This document shows positions 1 through 7,214 of a stretch of DNA of 20,430 bases, piece after piece; the first letter of the stretch is position 1, and each line of letters begins with the position of its first letter. The notes under the pieces are model-generated. The model ran no database searches, was not told the origin of the DNA, and worked only from the letters and a program-made list of their open reading frames with translations. The translations under genes and the position numbers were made by a program. Source of the DNA: a virus; the IMG/VR virus record IMGVR_UViG_3300013093_000346, positions 1-20,430 of that record; one strand, written 5' to 3'.

Positions 1-1
1 A

Positions 2-367
2 AAGATTGCGGCAGCACCTGCACCAGCGGCGACTGGTAGTGCAGCTTTAGATGGAACTAAGCCAGGTGCAAATCCAGCTACAACAATTCCAGGTGGGCCA
101 CAGACAGCGGCAGGAGCACCAGCGGCGGCACCAGCGGCGGGTGCTGGCGCACAGACAGCAGGCCCGGCACCAGGCACTGTTGGAACAGGTGCTGGCGGAC
201 AATTGGTAGATGGTAGCGGTAAACCAGTTCAACAAGGAAGTGCCGCAAATAGACCAGATTTGTATGCCCCACAAGTTGGAGAAAGTTATTTGCCAAGCGG
301 TCAAAAAGTTTACTCAGAAGATCAAGCGTTGGCGAGGATTGTTCAATTATCCAAGCATGGTAGATAA
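2..367 (+). CDS. C-terminal part of an Ala/Pro/Gly-rich virion-type protein (5' partial)
   Basis: The frame is open from the left window edge to TAA at 365-367, giving about 121 residues of an unfinished protein. Most of it is low-complexity Ala, Pro, Gly, Thr and Gln (for example APAAAPAAGAGAQTAG), which looks like a flexible linker or disordered tail. It ends in a compact charged segment, QALARIVQLSKHGR. That ending resembles the end of the next protein (ELAEMLKIAGLK), so the two may share a short C-terminal docking or assembly motif; this is inference. The stop lies two bases before the next ATG, so both genes are probably cotranscribed. I cannot name the protein because its folded part lies outside the window. 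Opposite-strand open frames here follow from the skewed composition and were not called. Confidence 0.85.
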   Translation, partial: KIAAAPAPAATGSAALDGTKPGANPATTIPGGPQTAAGAPAAAPAAGAGAQTAGPAPGTVGTGAGGQLVDGSGKPVQQGSAANRPDLYAPQVGESYLPSGQKVYSEDQALARIVQLSKHGR

Positions 368-369
368 AA

Positions 370-1500
370 ATGAAGTCGGTTGAAGTTAGATTAAAAAAAT
401 CTGTAGAAAGATTGCAACAGTATTTGACTGAAACAACTTGGCATGATATCTACAATCTTAATAAAGATATTATTAAAAATCCTAACTTAATTTATCCTAA
501 TCAACAATTAAAGATGCCAGATGGCAGTACTTATACTGTCAAACCTGGCGATAATTTAACTAAAATTGCGGCGATGCCAACCACATCTCCGAAAACAACT
601 ACACCAGCAACATCAACGACACCTCCAAGTCCGGATGCAAGCGGGCAAAAAGTAGACGAACCCACAACTGTAAAAGATACTCCAAAAGATACTAAACAAG
701 ATAAAGATAAGACGTCTACAAATTCAACTAATGATCCATCTAGCGCGGATTATAAAAATAATATGGACATTCAAAGCGACAACGCAACCGCAAAGAATCA
801 ATACGATGGAAACTACGATTTAGATGTAGCTAAATTCAATTGGCTAGTTGCCAAAGCCAAAGGCTATGCACAAAATCCAAATGAGTTGATGCAAACTTCG
901 AAAGGAATAATGGCTCCTAATGGGTTTGTTGCACAAAGTGTGGCAGCTCGTCATGCGGCTGATTCGAAATTGTCACAAAATACTGCTGATGAAATGCAAC
1001 GTTCCGAAAAGTTTGCAAACCGCAGGCAAGCTAAAATTGAAGCTGATTTAGCGGCTAAAAAAGGATTATGGACAGACGACAAACAGAAGGTAAGAGATTG
1101 GTTAGAAGATCATGACGATAAATCAGTGGATGACGCGATTAAAGAATTAAATCTAAAATTACACGAAAGTATTCGTTCTATTATTGATACGTTGATTAGT
1201 ATTGACGAAGGTACAGATACTAAAATAGATCCAGAGAAAGCTCTACCACATTTGACTCCTCAAGATCAATTTACTCTTGAAATGTTAGTAAAAAAATTAA
1301 CACCCTTTATAGGCAAAGATGACCACTTGGATAAAATATTTGCCGAATATAATAAACTACCGGACATCCGCAAATCGACTCCTACGGCTCCTGCTGGACA
1401 ACAACCTCCCGTTCCTGGAGCTAAATGGACTGGATCATATTGGCAATTACCTGAACAGACAGAATTAGCAGAGATGCTTAAAATTGCCGGTTTAAAATAA
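370..1500 (+). CDS. LysM-like motif protein, probable virion or cell-wall-associated component
   Basis: A 376-residue protein. Residues about 27-50 (IYNLNKDIIKNPNLIYPNQQ, then LKMP) match the second half of a LysM peptidoglycan-binding repeat. Residues about 55-67 (YTVKPGDNLTKIA) match the first half of another. Thr/Pro/Ser/Asp/Lys-rich linker follows to about residue 150, then a mainly helical, charged region rich in Lys, Asp and Ala. A Pro-rich stretch (APAGQQPPVPG) precedes the C-terminal ELAEMLKIAGLK, similar to the tail of the upstream protein. An in-frame stop lies just upstream of ATG 370, so the start cannot be much earlier. LysM domains bind peptidoglycan, which would fit a tail or baseplate part touching the cell wall, but no lytic enzyme domain is visible. 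A strong terminator follows. The existence of the gene is near certain; the role is a guess. Confidence 0.85.
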   Translation: MKSVEVRLKKSVERLQQYLTETTWHDIYNLNKDIIKNPNLIYPNQQLKMPDGSTYTVKPGDNLTKIAAMPTTSPKTTTPATSTTPPSPDASGQKVDEPTTVKDTPKDTKQDKDKTSTNSTNDPSSADYKNNMDIQSDNATAKNQYDGNYDLDVAKFNWLVAKAKGYAQNPNELMQTSKGIMAPNGFVAQSVAARHAADSKLSQNTADEMQRSEKFANRRQAKIEADLAAKKGLWTDDKQKVRDWLEDHDDKSVDDAIKELNLKLHESIRSIIDTLISIDEGTDTKIDPEKALPHLTPQDQFTLEMLVKKLTPFIGKDDHLDKIFAEYNKLPDIRKSTPTAPAGQQPPVPGAKWTGSYWQLPEQTELAEMLKIAGLK

Positions 1501-1536
1501 TCGAGCAAAATAATCATATTATAAACAAGATTTCTC

Positions 1537-1565
1537 TTGCAATGCTAAATAAAAGTGCGTATACT
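1537..1565 (+). promoter_or_regulatory. sigma70-like promoter of gene 32
   Basis: TTGCAA at 1537-1542, then exactly 17 bases, then TATACT at 1560-1565. The predicted start is near 1572, giving a leader of about 80 bases before the gene 32 ATG. The -10 element lies inside the 5' arm of the terminator hairpin, so transcripts starting here lack the complete hairpin. The call rests on the match and spacing alone. Confidence 0.55.
1543..1550 (+). promoter_or_regulatory. candidate T4-type late promoter box before gene 32
   Basis: GCTAAATA matches 6-7 of 8 positions of the T4 late consensus TATAAATA and resembles other boxes in this window. It lies in the spacer of the sigma70-like promoter. T4 gene 32 itself is transcribed from more than one promoter class, so a second, late promoter is plausible. 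Such boxes are frequent by chance in AT-rich DNA, hence moderate confidence. Confidence 0.4.
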
Positions 1566-1590
1566 ACAAAGTATATGCACTTTTTGTTTT
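1551..1590 (+). terminator. Rho-independent terminator after the LysM gene
   Basis: A 15-base-pair stem (1551-1565 with 1570-1584, one G-U pair) encloses the four-base loop ACAA and is followed by TTTTTGTTTT. It ends the upstream virion-type operon and overlaps the gene 32 promoter. The A-run on the 5' side makes it potentially active on the other strand too. Confidence 0.8.
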
Positions 1591-1652
1591 ACAGGACGTA
1601 AAACATACAGGCAAATAAAAAGCAAACAAAGGCATATTAAAGGAGAAATATT
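1585..1652 (+). promoter_or_regulatory. gene 32 leader with hairpin, A-rich stretch and strong SD (candidate autoregulatory operator)
   Basis: An 8-base-pair hairpin (1585-1592 with 1598-1605, loop AGGAC) is followed by about 35 bases of A-rich, apparently unpaired sequence and then TAAAGGAG at 1638-1645, seven bases before ATG. In T4, gp32 represses its own mRNA by binding a structured 5' element and spreading over an unstructured A/U-rich ribosome-binding region. The layout here is analogous. I found no downstream partner for the loop, so a pseudoknot is not shown. Confidence 0.5.
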
Positions 1653-2636
1653 ATGGCAACTTTGGCAGAAATTAGAGCAAAACTTAAGGCATCCGAATCA
1701 AAAGGATCAGATGGAAATAGAACAGGCGGAGATAAATCAATTTATCCGTTCTGGAACTTAAAAGAAGGTAACGAATCCGTAATGCGATTTTTACCAGACG
1801 GCAACACAGATAATACTTTTTTCTGGGTTGAACGTGCAATGATCAAACTTCCCTTTGCAGGTATCAAAGGCGAATCAGAAAGCAAAAACATCACAGTACA
1901 AGTACCATGCGTAGAAATGTATGGCGACACATGTCCTATTCTTTCAGAAGTACGTGCGTGGTTTAAAGACCCAGCATTGGAAGATATGGGTCGTAAATAC
2001 TGGAAAAAGCGTTCTTACATTTTCCAAGGTTTCGTTGTTGAAGACGGACTAGGCGAAAAGAGTGATGAACAACCTGAAAATCCAATCCGTAGATTTATCA
2101 TCGGACCTCAAATCTTTACATCAATTCGTGCGGCACTTGTCGATCCAGAATTGGAAGATTTGCCAACTGACTATGTACATGGTTTAGACTATCGTATGAA
2201 GAAAGGTTCAAAAGGTGGTTACGCAGACTACTCAACATCAAGTTGGGCACGTCGTGAGCGTCCATTGAGTGATGCTGAACAAGCGGCTATTCAACAATAT
2301 GGCTTGTTTAACTTGACAGACTTTTTGCCTAAGAAACCAGGCGAAGTAGAATTGAAAGTTATGAAGGAAATGTTTGAAGCATCAGTCGATGGCGAACCAT
2401 ATGATATGGAACGTTGGGGACAATATTTCAAACCAGCAGGGATGAGCCAAAATACTGGCGATCCTGTGAAGTCAACTCCTAAAGCATCTGCACCAGTAGA
2501 TGATATCGATGAAGATGAGGCACCAGCACCGGTGGCCAAGTCTACTCCTGCTCCAGCACCAAAAGCTGAAGCAAGTGCCGGTGGCGATAGTCGTGCCCAA
2601 GACATCTTGGCAATGATTCGTAATCGTCAAAAGTAA
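1653..2636 (+). CDS. 32: Single-stranded DNA-binding protein gp32
   Basis: Coats single-stranded DNA during replication and recombination and cooperates with UvsX/UvsY and the replisome. It has 327 residues (T4 gp32 has 301). The basic N-terminus LAEIRAKLKASE corresponds to the cooperativity region. The DNA-binding core runs from about residue 30 to 240, with conserved blocks SIYPFWNLKEGNESVMRFLP, RKYWKKRSYIFQGFV and NPIRRFIIGPQIF. A Pro/Ala/acidic linker with DDIDEDE precedes a conserved C-terminal tip, AQDILAMIRNRQK, equivalent to the partner-binding tail. In the zinc region only C86 and C94 remain in VPCVEMYGDTCPIL; the last T4 zinc cysteine is Leu97. I recall the same CPIL in cyanophage gp32, so this looks like a family variant rather than damage. 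A strong SD supports ATG 1653; an overlapping ORF from 1555 is a shadow. Confidence 0.97.
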   Translation: MATLAEIRAKLKASESKGSDGNRTGGDKSIYPFWNLKEGNESVMRFLPDGNTDNTFFWVERAMIKLPFAGIKGESESKNITVQVPCVEMYGDTCPILSEVRAWFKDPALEDMGRKYWKKRSYIFQGFVVEDGLGEKSDEQPENPIRRFIIGPQIFTSIRAALVDPELEDLPTDYVHGLDYRMKKGSKGGYADYSTSSWARRERPLSDAEQAAIQQYGLFNLTDFLPKKPGEVELKVMKEMFEASVDGEPYDMERWGQYFKPAGMSQNTGDPVKSTPKASAPVDDIDEDEAPAPVAKSTPAPAPKAEASAGGDSRAQDILAMIRNRQK

Positions 2637-2701
2637 TAAGCACACGGCTCGGGCCACTGCAACCTAGTTGTACGCGCGGGTTATCTTTTTAGGAGAAATA
2701 T
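2637..2701 (+). other. GC-rich, possibly structured leader between gene 32 and uvsX
   Basis: This 65-base gap is far richer in G+C than its surroundings, especially 2640-2681. It offers several short pairings: GGC/GCC around TCGG, TGCAAC with GTTGTA, and AACC with GGTT. It ends with TTTTT directly before AGGAG (2691-2695), six bases from the uvsX ATG. It could be an attenuator or a translational control element. I recognise no known riboswitch consensus and no promoter. Confidence 0.35.
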
Positions 2702-3757
2702 ATGGCTACAAAAGCCTTTGATTTATCAAAGTTTAGAAAAACATTGACCAAGAGTATTGATGGTCTAGGTGTAGGATTTAATGATCCTACAGATTGGGTT
2801 AGTACAGGCAACTATACGCTTAACTATCTAATCAGCGGTGATTTCCACAAAGGTATTCCGTTAGGTAAAGTTACTGTCTTTGCCGGTGAATCTGGTGCAG
2901 GTAAATCATTTATCTGTTCAGGTAATTTAGTACGAAATGCACAACAACAAGGAATTTATGTTATCTTAATCGATAGCGAAAATGCACTTGATGAAAAATG
3001 GTTACATGACTTAGGTGTCGATACCAGTGAAGATAAACTGCTTAAACTCAACATGGCAATGATCGATGACGTTGCTAAAACCATTCACGAATTCATGAAA
3101 GAATACAAGGAAATGACTGACCGTCCGAAGGTCCTCTTTGTTATAGACAGCCTTGGTATGCTTTTAACACCTACTGATATTAATCAGTTTGAAGCGGGTG
3201 ATTTGAAAGGTGACATGGGTCGTAAGCCTAAAGCATTGACAGCACTTGTTCGTAACTGTGTTAACATGTTTGGTAATTACAATGTAGGTATGGTTTGTAC
3301 CAATCATACATACGCAAGCCAAGACATGTTCGATCCAGATGACAAGATCTCAGGCGGACAAGGCTTCGTTTATGCAAGTTCTATCGTAGTTGCTATGAAG
3401 AAATTGAAGTTGAAAGAAGACGAAGATGGCAACAAAGTATCAGATGTAATGGGCATTCGTGCTAGTTGCAAGATTATGAAAACACGTTATAGCAAGCCTT
3501 TTGAAACTGTACAAATTAAGATTCCATATGAAACTGGTATGAATCCTTATAGCGGTATGGTCGATATGTTGGAGAAACAAGGTATACTTGTTCAGCAAGG
3601 TAATCGTTTAAAGTATGTAGACCCTACTACTGGAGAAGAACACTTATTCTACCGAAAAGAATGGAAAGAAGATAAATTAGATATGATAATGGCAAATTAT
3701 CATATTAAAACTTTAACAACTACTATTCCTGAGGAGACAGAAGAAAATGTTGAATGA
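2702..3757 (+). CDS. uvsX: RecA-like recombinase UvsX
   Basis: ATP-dependent strand-exchange protein that forms filaments on single-stranded DNA and drives recombination-dependent replication and repair, helped by UvsY and gp32. It has 351 residues (T4 UvsX has 391). The Walker A loop GESGAGKS is at 62-69. A RecA-type catalytic glutamate sits in LIDSENALD (E93). Walker B, VLFVID, is at 144-149 and is followed by SLGMLL. The glycine-rich segment KISGGQGFVYASS matches the DNA-binding L2 region. The C-terminus is rich in Glu and Thr (TIPEETEENVE). SD AGGAG is six bases upstream. The last 11 bases overlap the next gene. All key residues are present, so it should be active. Confidence 0.96.
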   Translation: MATKAFDLSKFRKTLTKSIDGLGVGFNDPTDWVSTGNYTLNYLISGDFHKGIPLGKVTVFAGESGAGKSFICSGNLVRNAQQQGIYVILIDSENALDEKWLHDLGVDTSEDKLLKLNMAMIDDVAKTIHEFMKEYKEMTDRPKVLFVIDSLGMLLTPTDINQFEAGDLKGDMGRKPKALTALVRNCVNMFGNYNVGMVCTNHTYASQDMFDPDDKISGGQGFVYASSIVVAMKKLKLKEDEDGNKVSDVMGIRASCKIMKTRYSKPFETVQIKIPYETGMNPYSGMVDMLEKQGILVQQGNRLKYVDPTTGEEHLFYRKEWKEDKLDMIMANYHIKTLTTTIPEETEENVE

Positions 3758-3992
3758 GACACAAATCGGTGACATCTGGTTGCTATTCGCAGATTATATT
3801 GATAAGAAAGTTATTGACAGTGTAGCTGAACGTTACGTCGATTTATTAGCTGACTTTGGCACAAGCGATCGAGTAATGCAAAGTGCAACCGGTGTTGATG
3901 GTGTTTTAGATTCTGCAATCGAGTATTATCTTGATGAAGAGTCTGATGAAGCAGAAGAAGAAAATTACAACGACGAAGACGAGGATTATTAA
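3747..3992 (+). CDS. Small acidic conserved protein between uvsX and uvsY
   Basis: An 81-residue protein with a compact helical N-terminal part (IGDIWLLFADYIDKKVIDSV and AERYVDLLADFG) and a strongly acidic C-terminus (EESDEAEEENYNDEDEDY). It overlaps uvsX by 11 bases and its TAA shares one base with the uvsY ATG, so translation is coupled. GAGGAG at 3731-3736 serves as SD. From memory, similar short proteins sit beside recombination genes in marine T4-like phages without a known function. The acidic tail mimics DNA charge and might contact UvsX, UvsY or gp32; that is inference. Confidence 0.85.
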   Translation: MLNETQIGDIWLLFADYIDKKVIDSVAERYVDLLADFGTSDRVMQSATGVDGVLDSAIEYYLDEESDEAEEENYNDEDEDY

Positions 3993-4447
3993 TGGGTTGG
4001 TATTCTAAAGTTGCCAAGGACATTTCTAATATTCCCGAAGCGGCAGAATATTTTGAAGCTGAATTATTAGAAGCTAAAAAAGAATGTCGTATTGGCGGAA
4101 ATGTAGAACGTGCCGCGGCTTCAATGCCTGGAGTAGTCGAACAACGTTTTGCTCAACTACAAGAAATCGAGGCAATACTAGAATACCTTAACATTGAATT
4201 ACGTCGTCTTAAAAGCCAACATTTTCGAAAATATTTAGAAAACTATCAACGTGCTCTAAGTAGTAGGGATTGTGAACGTTTTTGCGAAGGTGAAGCAGAT
4301 GTAGTTGATTTTGAAAAAATCATCAACGAATTTGCTTTGCTACGTAACAAGTGGTTGGGTATTACTAAAGCACTTGATCAAAAACAATGGCAAATTACAA
4401 ACATTGTAAAACTACGTGTTGCCGGTATGGAAGACGCAACATTATAA
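3992..4447 (+). CDS. uvsY: Recombination mediator UvsY
   Basis: Loads UvsX on gp32-coated single-stranded DNA. It has 151 residues (T4 UvsY has 137). It is mostly helical and charged. A central basic block, LRRLKSQHFRKYLENYQRAL, resembles the DNA-binding part. The C-terminal half, with VVDFEKIINEFALLRNKWLG and WQITNIVKLRVAGMEDA, matches the wording I recall from cyanophage-type UvsY proteins. Its place right after uvsX and the acidic protein, with a one-base stop/start overlap, supports the call. A strong terminator lies 23 bases after the stop and closes the 32-uvsX-uvsY unit. Confidence 0.9.
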   Translation: MGWYSKVAKDISNIPEAAEYFEAELLEAKKECRIGGNVERAAASMPGVVEQRFAQLQEIEAILEYLNIELRRLKSQHFRKYLENYQRALSSRDCERFCEGEADVVDFEKIINEFALLRNKWLGITKALDQKQWQITNIVKLRVAGMEDATL

Positions 4448-4470
4448 TCAATTCGCCCAAAAGATAATGG

Positions 4471-4504
4471 ATAGGCCTTAAATAATATTGAGGCCTATTT
4501 TTTT
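4471..4504 (+). terminator. Rho-independent terminator after uvsY
   Basis: Perfect 8-base-pair stem ATAGGCCT (4471-4478) with AGGCCTAT (4491-4498), a 12-base A/T loop, then an uninterrupted T run through 4504. It separates the 32-uvsX-uvsY unit from the next promoter, whose -35 box begins eight bases later. Confidence 0.88.
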
Positions 4505-4512
4505 CTAAAAGA

Positions 4513-4541
4513 TTGATTTATTGAAAAAGTGAGTGTATACT
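4513..4541 (+). promoter_or_regulatory. sigma70-like promoter heading the uvsW operon
   Basis: TTGATT (4513-4518), exactly 17 bases, TATACT (4536-4541). Seven bases separate the -10 box from ATG 4549, so the predicted transcript begins at or next to the start codon. It follows directly on the uvsY terminator, as expected for the head of a new operon. Confidence 0.65.
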
Positions 4542-4548
4542 TAATTAT

Positions 4549-5745
4549 ATGACAACAGTAGATAATTTATTAATAAAAATTGTGAATTTTTCTTCTCCTT
4601 CCATAGAAGAAAAAATACCTACCCGAGATAGTAGAGTCTTAAGAAGCCTTGTATCATCATTATCCAACAAGTTATTTGTAACTGAAAATCAAAGTAAATT
4701 ATTAATCAAAATTCTTCGGGAAAACTGCGAAAAATTATCTGATTTTTCCGAAGATATTAAGACTGCTCTAGTTAATCCGACATGGAGCCATCCTTTTAGA
4801 TACATAGAACAAATAAAGAAAGTATACATAGTAAAAAATCATGATGGCGATTCTTCTATTATTTTAGAAACAAACTATGTGTCAGAAACCCGAAAAATCT
4901 TGCAAGATATAGAAAAAAAATGCGAAGGCGTTCAAACATTGTTGCCTGGCAAGAAATTCGTTGTGGACCTTACTGAAAAAAATATAGTCACTGTGGTAGA
5001 CACACTTTTACCATTAGAATTTGAAATTGATGAAAAAATACAAGATTATTATGATACAATAAAATCTTGGTCAAAACCAGATGTTCAAGCACAATTTTTA
5101 ATTAGCAACATAGAACATAAAAACTTTCAAAAACACATAACAGATGATCTCGGAATAGAAACATCCATTAATAGAAATATTATTCATGACAGAAGTGTCC
5201 GTTATCAATACTTTACTGAAACTGAAAAAACTGCCGGCGAAACGTTGACAGAAGTTATTGCTAACAGACAAAAAACAAGAATATATGTTGATAAAAAACA
5301 ACATACAGTTTCAGATATTATGAAATCATTGATCGAGCTACGAAGATTTCCATTGTTAGTTGTGTTTGATACTTTTGTGAATAGTAAGTATCTTGAAAAC
5401 TTGCAGATTCTTTCAGCGGCCTTAGAAGATAACGGGATTACTGATAAAATTGGAATATATTTTAGATTACCTAACGATGATATTGGATTACAATTTAATC
5501 AATTAATTAAAGATAAAAACTATAATAGTAACTTAGATGCTGACACAAAGGTAGCAGTAGTAATGAGTGGTAAACTACCTAAATTCTTTTTAAAGAATGC
5601 CTGGCAACCTATGAGTGTGTTATCATTAGATACTAAAATGGGTTTACGTCATGGAAAAACTAGTGTATACTCTAATTGTTGTGATTGTATTGTAGAGTGG
5701 TCCGATGAGCCAGTTACAATGGAAATTAAGGCTGTTTTAAAATGA
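4549..5745 (+). CDS. Conserved unknown, first gene of the uvsW operon
   Basis: A 398-residue soluble protein without signal peptide or membrane segment. I recognise no nucleotide-binding loop or catalytic motif. The N-terminal half is Lys/Glu-rich and helical. A central stretch carries HDRSVRYQYFTE and a hydrophobic beta-like block, RRFPLLVVFDTFV. The C-terminal part has distinctive conserved-looking blocks, KLPKFFLKNAWQPMSVLSLD and GLRHGKTSVYSNCCDCIVEW, with three close cysteines. The alternation of beta-like and helical blocks in the second half recalls a RecA-like or helicase-C fold lacking its motifs, which is speculative. Its stop overlaps the uvsW start by four bases (ATGA), so the two products are made together and could act on the same DNA structures. 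No SD is seen; the promoter predicts a leaderless mRNA. Confidence 0.85.
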   Translation: MTTVDNLLIKIVNFSSPSIEEKIPTRDSRVLRSLVSSLSNKLFVTENQSKLLIKILRENCEKLSDFSEDIKTALVNPTWSHPFRYIEQIKKVYIVKNHDGDSSIILETNYVSETRKILQDIEKKCEGVQTLLPGKKFVVDLTEKNIVTVVDTLLPLEFEIDEKIQDYYDTIKSWSKPDVQAQFLISNIEHKNFQKHITDDLGIETSINRNIIHDRSVRYQYFTETEKTAGETLTEVIANRQKTRIYVDKKQHTVSDIMKSLIELRRFPLLVVFDTFVNSKYLENLQILSAALEDNGITDKIGIYFRLPNDDIGLQFNQLIKDKNYNSNLDADTKVAVVMSGKLPKFFLKNAWQPMSVLSLDTKMGLRHGKTSVYSNCCDCIVEWSDEPVTMEIKAVLK

Positions 5746-7208
5746 CTGTAAAATTAGTAATCCGTGACGAAGTGAATATTAAAATCGAAGGCCTACCATT
5801 AGAGGCCCGTAAAAAACTGGCTAATACTTTTAAATATGTGGACCCAACCGCCCGATATCGTCCTGCATTTAAACTAGGTCGTTGGGACGGTAAGGTAAGT
5901 ATGTTTGGCTTAGGCGGTAATGGATATCTTAGTCAATTAGAACGTGTATTATCTATATTATCGGATATGAATATAGATATAGATGAATTAGAAGATTTGC
6001 GTACAACATCTAAAATTGAATTTACACCTGTCACAGAAACTTATTGGGCTGACCAAGGAAAAGTATGGCCCAAAGGTCATCAACAAGAAGGCAAGCCTAT
6101 TATGCTACGTGATTATCAGGTAGACGCAATTAATAGATTCTTCGAGAATACACAAAGTCTGCAAGAAATTGCAACAGGTGCCGGAAAAACTATTACTACT
6201 GCTACATTGAGTCATTGTGCTGAAAAATATGGTAGGACAATTACTATTGTTCCAAATAAAAGTTTAGTTGAACAGACCGAAGAAGATTTTATTAATGTTG
6301 GGTTAGATGTCGGTGTTTATTATGGTGACCGAAAAGATTTAAACAAAACACATACAATTTGTACTTGGCAAAGTCTTAATATTCTAGATAAGAAAAGTAA
6401 AAATCACGAATACGATATTGTATCATTAGCAGAATTTTTAGACGGAGTTAGAACTGTTATAGTCGATGAAGTCCATATGGCAAAGGCCGATGTTCTTAAG
6501 AATTTGCTCACACAAAACTTGTGTAATGCTCCTATACGTTGGGGATTAACTGGCACAGTACCTAAAGGAGATTTTGAAGCCGAACCTATTTTTGCTAGTA
6601 TTGGACCAGTTATCGGCGGAATTAAAGCTCACGAATTACAAGAAATGGGTGTACTATCTAACTGTCACGTTAACGTAGTCCAGATGATAGATTTACCAGA
6701 GTTTAAGACATATCCCGAAGAATTAAAGTATCTTGTCACAGACGAAGACAGAATGATTTACATCAGTAAATTAATTAATAAAATATCACAATCAGGCAAC
6801 ACATTAGTTTTAGTTAACAGAATAGATTCAGGCAAGTTTTTAGTAAATGAAATACCCGATTCAGTGTTTATATCAGGTGCGGTAAAAACAACGGACAGAA
6901 AAGAAGAATATGACGAAATTAAAACAAGTGATAATAAAGTTATTGTGGCTACCTTTGGTGTTGCCGCTGTGGGCATTAATATCCCTAGGATTTTTAATTT
7001 GGTTTTGTTGGAACCCGGGAAAAGTTTTGTCCGTGTTATCCAAAGTATTGGCCGAGGTATAAGAAAAGCTGAAGATAAAGATTTTGTACAAATCTGGGAT
7101 TTAACAAGTACGTGTAAGTGGGCTAAACGACATCTTACAGAGAGAAAAAAATATTACAAGGAAGCCAAATATCCGTTTACTTTAGATAAAGTGGACTGGC
7201 AAAAATAA
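5742..7208 (+). CDS. uvsW: DNA/RNA helicase UvsW
   Basis: Superfamily 2 helicase that remodels branched DNA and R-loops and helps switch from origin- to recombination-dependent replication. It has 488 residues (T4 UvsW has 503). The N-terminal RPAFKLGRWDGKVSMF block is typical of the family's DNA-binding domain. LRDYQVDAI (122-130) is the Q-like motif, ATGAGKT (144-150) motif I, DEVH (242-245) motif II, LTGT (269-272) motif III, NTLVLVN (353-359) motif IV, and QSIGRGIRK (434-442) motif VI with arginine fingers. All look intact. The start overlaps the previous stop by four bases. Six bases separate its stop from the next start. Confidence 0.95.
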   Translation: MTVKLVIRDEVNIKIEGLPLEARKKLANTFKYVDPTARYRPAFKLGRWDGKVSMFGLGGNGYLSQLERVLSILSDMNIDIDELEDLRTTSKIEFTPVTETYWADQGKVWPKGHQQEGKPIMLRDYQVDAINRFFENTQSLQEIATGAGKTITTATLSHCAEKYGRTITIVPNKSLVEQTEEDFINVGLDVGVYYGDRKDLNKTHTICTWQSLNILDKKSKNHEYDIVSLAEFLDGVRTVIVDEVHMAKADVLKNLLTQNLCNAPIRWGLTGTVPKGDFEAEPIFASIGPVIGGIKAHELQEMGVLSNCHVNVVQMIDLPEFKTYPEELKYLVTDEDRMIYISKLINKISQSGNTLVLVNRIDSGKFLVNEIPDSVFISGAVKTTDRKEEYDEIKTSDNKVIVATFGVAAVGINIPRIFNLVLLEPGKSFVRVIQSIGRGIRKAEDKDFVQIWDLTSTCKWAKRHLTERKKYYKEAKYPFTLDKVDWQK

Positions 7209-7214
7209 GGAATT

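Noticed and set aside
47-304. Minus-strand Cys/Trp- or Leu-rich ORFs at the left edge
   Set aside because: They are antisense to the Ala/Pro/Gly-rich coding region whose composition keeps other frames open.
1555-1761. ORF overlapping the gene 32 leader and start
   Set aside because: It runs through the terminator hairpin and the SD and start of gene 32, and its protein shows no recognisable structure.
2640-2690. Known riboswitch or tRNA in the GC-rich gap
   Set aside because: No cloverleaf, no T-arm consensus, and no match to riboswitch consensus sequences I can recall.
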